This document shows positions 18,993 through 27,195 of a stretch of 64,000 nt of DNA, in pieces. Source of the stretch: Micromonospora chokoriensis (lineage in GTDB: Bacteria > Actinomycetota > Actinomycetes > Mycobacteriales > Micromonosporaceae). The position numbers and the translations under genes are program-made. Numbering within the stretch: position 1 is the first letter of the stretch; every line of letters starts with the position of its first letter. The notes beneath the pieces were generated by a model, which was not told where the DNA came from, did not search any database, and saw nothing but the letters and a program-made list of their open reading frames with translations. The stretch lies in NCBI RefSeq assembly GCF_000718555.1, contig NZ_JOAN01000024.1, positions 79,468 through 143,467 on the forward strand, read 5' to 3'.

Positions 18993-21617
18993 TCAGCAGG
19001 TGGGCAGGACGTTGATGTTGTCGCCGCCCTCCAGGTTGAGCCAGGCCCACGGGATGTAGTTCTTCCCGCTGTAATTGACCTGCACCCACCAGGTGCTGCG
19101 CTTGTCGCTGTTGTAGATGTAGGCGTAGACCTCTTCACCGGACTTCTTGCAGTACGCCTGCAGTCGGGTGCCCGGCTTGGCCCAGCCCACCTGCTTGTCG
19201 TTGTCCTGTCGGGCGACCGAGAAGATCTCGTTGCCGTTGCGGCCGCTCCGGTCCTTGTCGCAGTAGGTCGACTCGGGTCCGGACGCGCCGTTGCGGCAGG
19301 TCGCGATCCCGTACAGCGGCTGGGTCGTCTCCGCCCTCGTCGCCGTGCCGCTACCGGCGGCGTTGCTGGCGGTCACCGTGAACGTGTACGCGGTGCCCGG
19401 CGTCAGGCCCGTCATCGTGATGCTGGAGCACGCCCCGGCCTTCGCCGGCTCGCCCGTCGTGGACAACGCGCAGGTGGCCTGACCGCCACCGGCGTCCACG
19501 GTGAACGTCACCGTCGCACCAGTGGCCGTCGACGACGAGCCGGTGACCGTGACCCGTGGCTCGGCCACCGTACGGGCGGTGTCGGTCGCCTCCGGGCCCG
19601 GCCCCGCCTCGTTGACCGCCTTCACCTTCACCGTGACGTTCTGGCCGTTGCCCAGCCCGGTGACGGTCGTGCGGGTGTCGGTCACCTCGCTGACCCGCCC
19701 ACCGACGTCCACCAGGTACTTCGTCACCGGCCGGCCGTTGGCCTCGGCCGGCGCCCACTGCACGGTCACCGCACCCGGCTGGTTGGCGACCGTGCCGGCG
19801 CGCAGGTCGAGCGGTCGACCAGGCGCCGCGAAGGGCACCACCGTGTTGCTGACCGGGGACGCGGCCGACCCGGCGCCCTTGCTGTTGACCGCCACCACCG
19901 TGAACGCGTACTGGGTGCCGTACTCCAGCTCACCGGCGGGCACCACCAGCTCCGTCTTGGTCGACTCACCGGCTGGCGCGTTCGTCCCCGCCGAACTGGC
20001 CGTCACCGCGTACTTCGCGATGGTGTTGCCCTGCCCGTTCGCCGCCGGCCACTTCACCAACACCGTGCCGTCCGGCCGCTCCTGCGCGGTGACGCTCGCC
20101 GGCGGGTCGGGTACCGCGGCGGTCGGCGTCACCGGGTTGCTGGTGCGCGGCGGGCCGTCGCCCTTGGCGTTGACGGCGTGCACCGCGAAGCGGTACGTCT
20201 CGCCGTTGGTCAGACCCTTGACCTCCACCGCACGCTGGTTGGCGCCCACCTCCAGGCGTTGGCCGGCGCCCTGCACCACGTACTTGATGATCTCGGCGCC
20301 GTTGGCGGCGGCCGGCCGCCAACTCACCCGCGCCTGGGCGTTGCCGGCGGCGGCGGTGACGCTGCGCGGCGCGCTCGGCTTACCCACCCGGGGCTTCTTC
20401 GGCGGGGGCGGCGGCGGGGGAACCGGCGGTGGGTCGCCGCCGAGCACGTCGTTGGCGTACTTGTTGACCTCGCGCACCTGGTGCTTGTCATCCACCACCC
20501 GGGCGGTCGCCGCGTCGGGGGAGTTGATGAACAGGTGATTCTCCCGGACCTCCAGCTCCAGCGGCCCGTTGGCCCGCCCGCGGATGGTCTCGACCAGCTG
20601 ACCGCCCGCGTCGAAGGAGTAGATGGTGCCGGTGGCCTCGTCGGCGCAGTAGATCCGGTTCGCCCAGGCCACCGCCGGACTGAGCCGATCCCCCTCGCCC
20701 GGCACCGTGAAGGCGCTCTCCTGCCCACCGTCACCCACCAGCAGCACCCGCCGGTCTGCGGTCACCGTGACCGGCACCCGGGGCCCGCTGGTGCGGGTGG
20801 GCAGTTCCGCCGGGCCGGACAGCGTCAGCGGCATCGGGTGAACCTCACCGCGCTGCACCCGCACCAGCTTCCCGGCCGTCCGGTCGAGCACCGCCACACC
20901 GTCGTCCAGGGTGGAGACCACCAGCTCGTGGCTGGCGTCGGCGACGTCGTACGACTCGACCCGCTGCGGGCTGAGCCCGGCACCGGCCGGCGCGGCCGAC
21001 GCGGGCACGGACGGCAGCTTGGCGGCGGTGATCGCCGAGACGGTGCCCTCACTGGGCACCGCGATCCAGAGCCGACCCTTACCGTCGAAGGCACCTCCAG
21101 TGATGCCCGGCGGGTAGCGCACCGGCTCGCCGACCGGGGTCAACGATCGCGGGTCGAGCTGGCGCACGATGCCCTGCACAGCGTCGACGACGAAGGCCGC
21201 GTCCTCGTGTAGGGCGACACTGACGCCGAGGCCAGGGGTGGTCCGGGTGGTCGCGCTGAGTTGGAGGGTGGCCAGGTCCAGGGAGCTGACCTGCCCCGTC
21301 TGCAGGTCACGCAGGAGCAGCAGTCGGTCGGTCTGGGTGACCTGCATCGGATGCTGGCGGGCACCAGGGATCTCGGTGCGGGTGTCCACCCGGGCGGTGA
21401 CCCCGTTGACCCGGGCCAGCTCGCTGCGCACCGAACTCCACAACCAGGAACTCGCGTCGTAGTTGGCCACCGCGTTGTCCGCCGCGCCCAACCCGAGGAC
21501 GGTCAGCCCCATGGCGGCCAGCAGCGCGGCCACCGTGCCGACGGTCACCAGCCCGCCGCGCAGCCGCGACCGGGAGCGCGGAGCCTCGGACTGTACGGCG
21601 TCGTCGATGCTGGCCAC
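18993..21617 (-). CDS. Membrane-anchored beta-propeller and fibronectin type III protein, first gene of the moxR operon
   Basis: About 874 residues. One N-terminal membrane helix (LVTVGTVAALLAAMGLTVLG) is followed by an extracellular PQQ/NHL-like beta-propeller region. A Pro/Lys hinge (PPPPPPPKKPRV) leads to three to four fibronectin type III repeats, and a short Cys-rich SH3-like end carries WWVQVNYSGK. The GTG at 21617 has GGGGAGG nine bases upstream; longer starts lack this. The 27-bp gap to moxR implies one transcript, so this protein may be the envelope client or anchor for the MoxR-DUF58 system. Confidence 0.82.
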   Translation of the reverse strand: MASIDDAVQSEAPRSRSRLRGGLVTVGTVAALLAAMGLTVLGLGAADNAVANYDASSWLWSSVRSELARVNGVTARVDTRTEIPGARQHPMQVTQTDRLLLLRDLQTGQVSSLDLATLQLSATTRTTPGLGVSVALHEDAAFVVDAVQGIVRQLDPRSLTPVGEPVRYPPGITGGAFDGKGRLWIAVPSEGTVSAITAAKLPSVPASAAPAGAGLSPQRVESYDVADASHELVVSTLDDGVAVLDRTAGKLVRVQRGEVHPMPLTLSGPAELPTRTSGPRVPVTVTADRRVLLVGDGGQESAFTVPGEGDRLSPAVAWANRIYCADEATGTIYSFDAGGQLVETIRGRANGPLELEVRENHLFINSPDAATARVVDDKHQVREVNKYANDVLGGDPPPVPPPPPPPKKPRVGKPSAPRSVTAAAGNAQARVSWRPAAANGAEIIKYVVQGAGQRLEVGANQRAVEVKGLTNGETYRFAVHAVNAKGDGPPRTSNPVTPTAAVPDPPASVTAQERPDGTVLVKWPAANGQGNTIAKYAVTASSAGTNAPAGESTKTELVVPAGELEYGTQYAFTVVAVNSKGAGSAASPVSNTVVPFAAPGRPLDLRAGTVANQPGAVTVQWAPAEANGRPVTKYLVDVGGRVSEVTDTRTTVTGLGNGQNVTVKVKAVNEAGPGPEATDTARTVAEPRVTVTGSSSTATGATVTFTVDAGGGQATCALSTTGEPAKAGACSSITMTGLTPGTAYTFTVTASNAAGSGTATRAETTQPLYGIATCRNGASGPESTYCDKDRSGRNGNEIFSVARQDNDKQVGWAKPGTRLQAYCKKSGEEVYAYIYNSDKRSTWWVQVNYSGKNYIPWAWLNLEGGDNINVLPTC

Positions 21618-21766
21618 AGCCGGCTGCCTCCCCTGAGTCGTGGCAGGTGGAGCGCCTCGCGGCGACCCTCCCCTGAGCCGGGTGCCATCATATGGCGCTG
21701 CCGGTGACGGGGGAACCCGCACCGTCACCCCTGTGGATACCGAGCGTGTGCGGTGTGGACACCCAG

Positions 21767-21805
21767 CTCAGCCCGGTTTCCGCTTGACTCAGCCCGGTTT
21801 CCGCT
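21767..21805. repeat. Short tandem direct repeat
   Basis: An 18-bp unit, CTCAGCCCGGTTTCCGCT, occurs at 21767-21784 and again at 21788-21805, just outside the stop of the TPR protein gene. No function is evident. Confidence 0.7.
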
Positions 21806-21809
21806 CGCC

Positions 21810-24404
21810 TCAGCGTGGCGACGGTCGACCCGAGGGCGACCCGCTCGACGAGGCGGTGCGCTCTCGCGTCGTGCAAACCTGCCCCGAAGTCGCAAAGCTG
21901 TCAGTGGAGTAGACCGCCAACACGGTGAAACAGTGATCCACTCGGGAGTTCAACCCGTTGACCGTGTGGCTGGTCCGGCCCGGGTCCACGGTGGCGATCA
22001 CGCCCAGCGGCTGCCCCGCCCGACCCGCGGCGACCATGAACGGCACCGCACCGCCGGTCGGATCTGTCCAGGTCAGCGTGACCGTGGTCGAATCGTCGCG
22101 CAGCTTCAGGTCGCCCGGCGCAGGCCCCGCCGCCGTCGGTGCCTGCGCCGCCGCCGTCGGCGCGGTCCCGGTCGGTGGCGCATCGTCGCGGGTCAGCATC
22201 ACCGCACCCAGGCCGGCCACCGCCACGACGGCTACCCCGGCCGCCACGACCGCGCCGATCAGCGCCGCACGGTTGCGGCCCGTCGACCCACCCTCATCGG
22301 TGTACGTGGGCCGGTACGCGTCCTGCACCTGGTGGTGGTACTGCTGGCCCGGGTACGGCGCCGGGGGCAGTTGCTGGCCCTGGTGGTGCCCGACCGGTTG
22401 CGGCGCGCTTGGCAATGGCATCGCCTGGCTGGAGCCGGCACTCGGTGGCCAGGCCGCGGTGGGGCTCTCCGGTGCGGCGGTCAGGCTTGCCTGAGCGGCG
22501 GCGGGCCTTGCCTGCGCGGTGTTCGGGCTTACCTGAGCGGCGGTGGAGTTCGCCTGCGGGGTGATGGGGCTCGTCTGCGCGGCTGCTGGGGTCTGCTGGG
22601 TGGCGACGGGTCGGCTCGGGCTGGCCCCGACCTCGGCCGGGTCACCCTGCGACGGAACGGACGGGAACACCTCAGTCTGGTCGGACGGCGCGTTACCGGC
22701 CCGCTGGGTCGGCACTACCGGGGCGTCGAGGATGCCCAGCCCAGAGTCGCTGTCCGCGCCGGGGCCGGTTGGTTCCATCGTGGCCTGCCCAGCCATCGCG
22801 CGCGCGGGCATCGCGGCGTGGGCGGCGGAGTCGGCGCTGGGAGTCGGCAGTGGTTGCGATGGGGCGCTGCTGCTCCAGGGCGGTGCGGTCATCCCCCACG
22901 GCGGTACGGGCGGTGCGCTCACCGGCGGCGCGGAGACAGGGTGTCCGTAGGGCGGCCCGGAGACAGGTGGCCCGAAACCGGGCGGCGCGGACACCGGATA
23001 GGTGTGCCCGGGTGGTGCGGAGACGGGTTGGCCGTGGCCCGGTGGTGCGGACACGGGTTGGTTGTAGCCGGGTGGTGCGGAGACGGGTTGGCCGTAGCCG
23101 GGTGGTCCGGAGACCGGGTACGGGTGGCCGGGTGGTGCGGAGATCGGCTGCGGGATCGCGGGCGGTGCGCTGATGGGCTGGGCGGGTGGTCCGCTCACCG
23201 GGTACGCCGGCCCCGGATGGTCCCCGGTCGGAGAGGGCCTGCCCGGCGATGTCGCCGCGCCGGACACATTGTGGTGCGATTCGTTCGGCCCGGATGGCTG
23301 GGCCGCGGTTCGGGCGGCCTCCTCGGCGAGCAGCGGCTCGATCTGCCGTACCTGGATCGTGGGGTTGTCCCAGCGAGGTGCCGGCACCGGCGGTGCCGCT
23401 GGCGGGGCGGCCGACGTCGGGGCGGTTGGGGTCGACGGCCGAGGTGACACGTCGACCGCCGGCGGGGTTGCCGGGTCGCCCATCCGCTGACGTGGTGCCG
23501 CGGTCGGTCCGGCCGGCGATTGGTGTGGTGGCCGCTGCTCGGGCAGCGTCGACGGACCGTCGACTCCCGGCCGGGGCGACGGGGCAACGGCTGGCCGGGA
23601 AGGGGCGGCCGGCTGCTCGTTGGCACGTTGACGGGGCGGCATCGCAGGCGCGGCCGACGGCGGGCCGGGCTGCGGTGACGCGATTGAGGAAGCTGCCGGC
23701 GTAACGGGCGTCACCCGAGAGACTGGGACCGGCGCCGCAGTGGCGTTGCGCGGCGACGGGGGTGTGGCTGGTGCGCGTACCGCCGGAGGGGTGTGCTGGG
23801 GCGTGGCCGGCGGTTGCGGCGGCGCCCAGGGTGAGACGGACGCCGGTGGGCCACCTGCGGAGGGTCGCATCGCGGCCAGGGTCGCCAGGGACAGGGTGGG
23901 GCCGGAGAGCGCCGCCCGGGTGCCGGGCTCGGCCAGACTGGGCGTAGGCGCGGGGTGCTGCTCACCCGGCGTCGACGCGGGTGGGCGCAGATAGTCGCGG
24001 GCGGCGCGTACCGCCGGGTGGTTCTCCCCGAGCGCGGCGGGCCCAGCGGTGGCGACGCGGGTGTAGTTGCGGCGGGCCTCGTGCCGGTTGCCGAGTTCCT
24101 CCGCTACCTCAGCGAGCTCGAACGCGAGCGCGAGCATCAGCGGCTCAGCGTGCTCCCAACGCCGCTCGCCCGCCGCGAACGCCTCCTCCAACACCCGGCG
24201 CGCGGCGAGCGGGTCGTCCCCCTCCCGGTGCAGTCGTGCCAGCAGATGGGCGGTGTGCAGCATCTCGGGGTGGTCGTCGCCGAACGGCGGGGGAGCGGAC
24301 TCGACGGCCTCCGCGAGCAGGTGCCGGGCGGCGCTGAGGTCGCCCGCGGCGCGCAGGGCGAGGGCTCGGTGCTGGGCGGCTGCCAGGGGGGAGGGATGGG
24401 ACAC
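21810..24404 (-). CDS. TPR, proline-rich, single-pass membrane protein with C-terminal FN3-like domain
   Basis: 864 residues. The N-terminus (about 1-140) is a tetratricopeptide region (AAGDLSAARHLLAEAVE, LGNRHEARRNYTRVA). A long low-complexity Pro/Ala section follows, containing near-perfect octapeptide repeats of the type PVSAPPGx. A membrane helix (AALIGAVVAAGVAVVAVAGLG) and a small FN3-like domain at the C-terminus complete it. By topology the TPR and repeats would be cytoplasmic and the FN3 outside. Function is unknown; its neighbour, the FN3/MoxR operon, suggests an envelope role. Confidence 0.8.
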   Translation of the reverse strand: MSHPSPLAAAQHRALALRAAGDLSAARHLLAEAVESAPPPFGDDHPEMLHTAHLLARLHREGDDPLAARRVLEEAFAAGERRWEHAEPLMLALAFELAEVAEELGNRHEARRNYTRVATAGPAALGENHPAVRAARDYLRPPASTPGEQHPAPTPSLAEPGTRAALSGPTLSLATLAAMRPSAGGPPASVSPWAPPQPPATPQHTPPAVRAPATPPSPRNATAAPVPVSRVTPVTPAASSIASPQPGPPSAAPAMPPRQRANEQPAAPSRPAVAPSPRPGVDGPSTLPEQRPPHQSPAGPTAAPRQRMGDPATPPAVDVSPRPSTPTAPTSAAPPAAPPVPAPRWDNPTIQVRQIEPLLAEEAARTAAQPSGPNESHHNVSGAATSPGRPSPTGDHPGPAYPVSGPPAQPISAPPAIPQPISAPPGHPYPVSGPPGYGQPVSAPPGYNQPVSAPPGHGQPVSAPPGHTYPVSAPPGFGPPVSGPPYGHPVSAPPVSAPPVPPWGMTAPPWSSSAPSQPLPTPSADSAAHAAMPARAMAGQATMEPTGPGADSDSGLGILDAPVVPTQRAGNAPSDQTEVFPSVPSQGDPAEVGASPSRPVATQQTPAAAQTSPITPQANSTAAQVSPNTAQARPAAAQASLTAAPESPTAAWPPSAGSSQAMPLPSAPQPVGHHQGQQLPPAPYPGQQYHHQVQDAYRPTYTDEGGSTGRNRAALIGAVVAAGVAVVAVAGLGAVMLTRDDAPPTGTAPTAAAQAPTAAGPAPGDLKLRDDSTTVTLTWTDPTGGAVPFMVAAGRAGQPLGVIATVDPGRTSHTVNGLNSRVDHCFTVLAVYSTDSFATSGQVCTTRERTASSSGSPSGRPSPR

Positions 24405-24636
24405 GTGGCAATGCTGCCGTCCGAGGGCCGCCGGACGCTACCCGGACACGCTTCGGCGGTGTGTCGGCGCGGTGGTTTTGAGGCGGCTTGAGCAGCTACG
24501 GAAGCGCCGGGAGAGGGGCGCCAGAAGGCGATGTGCATGATCCACGAGCGGCGTGTACAGTAACTCCCCGTGCGGCTCACCGCGCTGAACACCAGATGGA
24601 AGATCATCTGGACGGCGAGGTAGGCTGAACGTGTAG

Positions 24637-24720
24637 GTCCGGGTGGCGGAATGGCAGACGCGCTAGCTTGAGGTGCTAGTACCCGTATAGGGTGTGGGGG
24701 TTCAAGTCCCCCCTCGGACA
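24637..24720 (+). tRNA. tRNA-Leu (anticodon GAG)
   Basis: An 84-nt class II tRNA. The acceptor arm GTCCGGG pairs with CTCGGAC (one G-T pair), the D-loop contains GCAGACG, the anticodon loop is CTTGAGG (GAG, reads CUC), a long variable arm is present, and the T-arm is GGGGGTTCAAGTCCCCC. CCA is not encoded. An AbrB-integrase pair begins just downstream, so this is probably the attachment site of the island. Confidence 0.95.
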
Positions 24721-24752
24721 CAAGAACGTTTCTCCTGTGCGACATGGACGTG

Positions 24753-24780
24753 GCGGTGGTCAAGGATGCTTGACCACCGC
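24753..24780. terminator. Hairpin after tRNA-Leu
   Basis: A perfect 12-bp stem, GCGGTGGTCAAG (24753-24764) with 24769-24780, and a 4-nt loop, 33 bases after the tRNA. It has no T-run. It could end the tRNA transcript. Confidence 0.55.
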
Positions 24781-24787
24781 TGAAACT

Positions 24788-25085
24788 CATCCGACACCGC
24801 GCATGGCACTACTCTCAGTGACCGGCGCTGAGCGAGCTCGTCAATGACGCGCGGCAGCAGCTCGTCAGCGATTCCCGCCGTTGTTCTGCCCAGCATGGCG
24901 TCCGGCGTGCGAGCCGCTCCTGGCGCTCCCACAGCAGCCATGAGGCGCCCTCCACTGCCGCTTCCGAGTCTTGCCGCTACTCGAAGCCGCGCAGCTCTCT
25001 ATGGCCTGGTGACGCTTAATTCGCGGGGTCGTATCGCTGACGGGTCCGTGATGAAGGAACTCCAGTGGACCCCCGGACTGCGATT
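24788..25085. repeat. Copy 1 of an imperfect direct repeat of about 290 bp (AbrB gene 5' part)
   Basis: From CATCCGACACC through the start of the AbrB-like gene to CCAGTGGACCCC this closely matches 37393-37681 over its whole length, with scattered substitutions and small indels. This copy is the intact one. Confidence 0.85.
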
Positions 25086-25332
25086 GAGCATCAGGGAGCG
25101 CCGAGGGCTGATCGTCGTATCAGCTGACGAGCAGGGCGTTTTCAAGGTGACGAGGGAGGGCCACGTTCGGCTGCCGGCAGTGGTTCGTCAATGGTGCGGT
25201 CTCACCGCTGGCGACCGCGTACTCATCGTGGCGGAACCAGACAGCGCACGCTTGGTGGCGTACCCGCCAGCGAAGCTCGACGAGATGATCACGCAGACTC
25301 ACGACGCGGTGTTCGGGGGCGATCATGAGTGA
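24844..25332 (+). CDS. AbrB/SpoVT-like DNA-binding protein coupled to the integrase
   Basis: 162 residues. After a basic Pro-rich N-terminus (RRPPLPLPSLAATRSRAALYG) two swapped-hairpin-like stretches follow: LVTLNSRGRIADGSVMKELQ and FKVTREGHVRLPAVVRQWCG. It is probably a small transcription factor for the island. The start is uncertain; downstream GTG codons are possible. It overlaps the integrase gene by eight bases, so expression is coupled and it may regulate excision. A decayed second copy of its first half is at 37.4 kb. Confidence 0.75.
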   Translation: MTRGSSSSAIPAVVLPSMASGVRAAPGAPTAAMRRPPLPLPSLAATRSRAALYGLVTLNSRGRIADGSVMKELQWTPGLRLSIRERRGLIVVSADEQGVFKVTREGHVRLPAVVRQWCGLTAGDRVLIVAEPDSARLVAYPPAKLDEMITQTHDAVFGGDHE

Positions 25333-26344
25333 CGCCGCAGCGAGCCGCGCTGAGTTGGACGCGGCTCGGCTGCTTCTTGCGCGGATGGGGATCTCGCCTG
25401 CTGATCTTCTTGAGGCCGCTGCGGTTCGGCCTCCGTCGCCGACCTTCGCCGAATACGTCCCTGTGGTGTCGGCGGCGGTCACAACGGGAACGCGACGTGC
25501 CTACGGTTCCTACTGGAACCGTGTGGTGGAGCACTGGGGGCAACGCAGGCTGGACGAACCGACGCCGTCAGAGATTGAGCAATTGGCGGAGTACGTCAAG
25601 ACGCACGTCGTGGCTCGGCGCAATGCTCGCGGAGGTCGAAGTGCGGCGGAGCATCTGATTGCCGCCTTGCGGTGTCTCTACAAGAGGGCAGTCGCTGATG
25701 GTTTCATATCGGCGTCGGACAACCCTGCCTTGAAGGTGGCGAAGCCGCGACGTTTGCCGAGCACGCGGCGAGCGGTGGCGGACACTCGGCTGGCTGAGAT
25801 TAACGAGGTTGCCGCGAGCACAGGTGACGATCCAGCGCTCGACAGTCTGCTGTTGAGACTGCACACGGAAACAGCCTGTCGCCGCGGAGGCGCCTTGGCG
25901 CTTCGCCCGGTCGACCTGGATCCGGATCAGTGCCTCATCCTGCTTCGCGAGAAGGGCGACACGGTCCGGTGGCAGCCCGTTTCCCCAACGCTGATGCGAT
26001 ATCTGCAGCGGCATGCCGAGGAGCGGGGCGCGACGGACACGGGCCAACTGCTTCGGTACCGCAACGGGCAGCCCATCACCTACCGGCGTTACGACCACCT
26101 GTGGGTACGCATCGGTGAGCACTTGCCCTGGGTCTACGTGCAGCAGATCAGCACCCACTGGCTGCGACACACGACGCTCACGTGGGTGGAGCGAAATTTC
26201 GGTTACGGCGTCGCACGCGCCTATGCCGGTCATTCGGACAGTGGCAGTGACGCCGGCACCACCGCAACCTACGTGCGAGCCACCCTGCAAGAGGTCGCCG
26301 CTGCCTTGGCGGCACTCACCAACGAACCGCACCCTCTGACATGA
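25325..26344 (+). CDS. Tyrosine recombinase/integrase
   Basis: 339 residues with a SAM-like core-binding domain (about 35-125, SYWNRVVEHWGQ) and a catalytic domain. The first Arg lies in TACRRGGALAL (R186), HxLRH is THWLRHTTL (H278, R281), a third His is in AYAGHS, and the nucleophile Tyr is in TTATYVRAT (Y316), so it looks active. Its position 600 bp from tRNA-Leu suggests site-specific insertion into that tRNA. The start overlaps the AbrB stop. Confidence 0.92.
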   Translation: MSDAAASRAELDAARLLLARMGISPADLLEAAAVRPPSPTFAEYVPVVSAAVTTGTRRAYGSYWNRVVEHWGQRRLDEPTPSEIEQLAEYVKTHVVARRNARGGRSAAEHLIAALRCLYKRAVADGFISASDNPALKVAKPRRLPSTRRAVADTRLAEINEVAASTGDDPALDSLLLRLHTETACRRGGALALRPVDLDPDQCLILLREKGDTVRWQPVSPTLMRYLQRHAEERGATDTGQLLRYRNGQPITYRRYDHLWVRIGEHLPWVYVQQISTHWLRHTTLTWVERNFGYGVARAYAGHSDSGSDAGTTATYVRATLQEVAAALAALTNEPHPLT

Positions 26345-26434
26345 CCCGTGTGGGCTGGGCCTGGCGTGCGATCGGCGGGCCCAGCCATCACGGTGCAGGG
26401 AATGTGCGGGAGTACGTGATCGAGGCCGAAGGAG

Positions 26435-26889
26435 GGATCACCCCCACGGGCGTGGGGAGCACTCGCCAAGGCCACGCTCACCCGCCTGGAGCGCTGGCCC
26501 ACCCCCACGGGCGTGGGGAGCACGTCAACGACTACGCCACCGTTGACGTCGACTGCGGTCCACCCCCCACGGGCGTGGGGAGCACTGGGTGACCAGCGGC
26601 GGGAAGCACCGGTACGCCGGTCCACCCCCACGGGTGTGGGGAGCACGCGAAGTGCAGCGTGTCGACGATTCGGGCCAGCGGTCCGCCGCCACGGGCGTGG
26701 AAAGTACCTGGTCGAGTCCGCCGACCCGCTGGCCCGTGCCGGTCCACCCCACGGGCGTGGGGAGCACAACGACGAGCCGACTCAGATCGCCGACTCGTAC
26801 GGTCCACCCTCACGGGCGTGGGGAGCACCTCGGATCAAGCATGCCGCCCGGTGCGACTGAGGGTCCACCCCCACGGGCGTGGGAAGCGC
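26435..26889 (-). CRISPR. Orphan type I-E-like CRISPR array, 8 repeats and 7 spacers
   Basis: Repeats of 28 nt (27-29) start at 26435, 26496, 26557, 26619, 26680, 26741, 26801 and 26862. All seven spacers are exactly 33 nt. Read on the minus strand the repeat starts GTGCTCCCCACGCCCGTGGG and ends GGTGGACC, which is the actinobacterial I-E pattern, so transcription is probably leftward; this orientation is inferred. Repeats 3 and 6 have a 1-nt indel, and repeats 5 and 8 carry two or more substitutions. No cas gene is in the window. The 300 bp between the array and gajA could hold the leader. Confidence 0.93.
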
Positions 26890-27195
26890 CGGTGGACTTC
26901 GAGACCTCTTCAGCAGGGCGCGGAGTCTGGGCGGACGCCTCCCGGCGGCGCGATGGCGAGGCGGAAGTTGTTGTACTTGGCGGTTTGCCAGGTGCGCTCG
27001 GGGGTTCCGGTCGGGCTGCACCGTCGTCGCTCAGCTGCCCGTCTTTGCCTGCGCGTCGGCGAGACGCTGGACGGATCGTTGCCGGCAGGTGGCGGAGTGC
27101 GCCTCGTGCGTTCGGTGCCGGGGATCGGACCTGATGTCCGACGTCCATGATCGGGTTCGCTGCGATCATGGACGTTCGTACTCGTAGGGGCGGTC

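Noticed and set aside
18651..21212. 853-codon plus-strand frame opposite the FN3 protein
   Set aside because: Shadow of the real minus-strand gene; no recognisable domain.
21753..23447. 564-codon plus-strand frame opposite the TPR protein
   Set aside because: Low-complexity Gly/Arg/Trp sequence that follows the antisense of the Pro-rich repeats.
26435..26889. Array as an ordinary tandem repeat
   Set aside because: All spacers are exactly 33 nt and unrelated to each other, and the repeat matches the I-E pattern, so CRISPR is the better call.
26341..27134. Short frames encoding repeated PTGVGST and PHGRGEH peptides
   Set aside because: These are translations of CRISPR repeats, not proteins.
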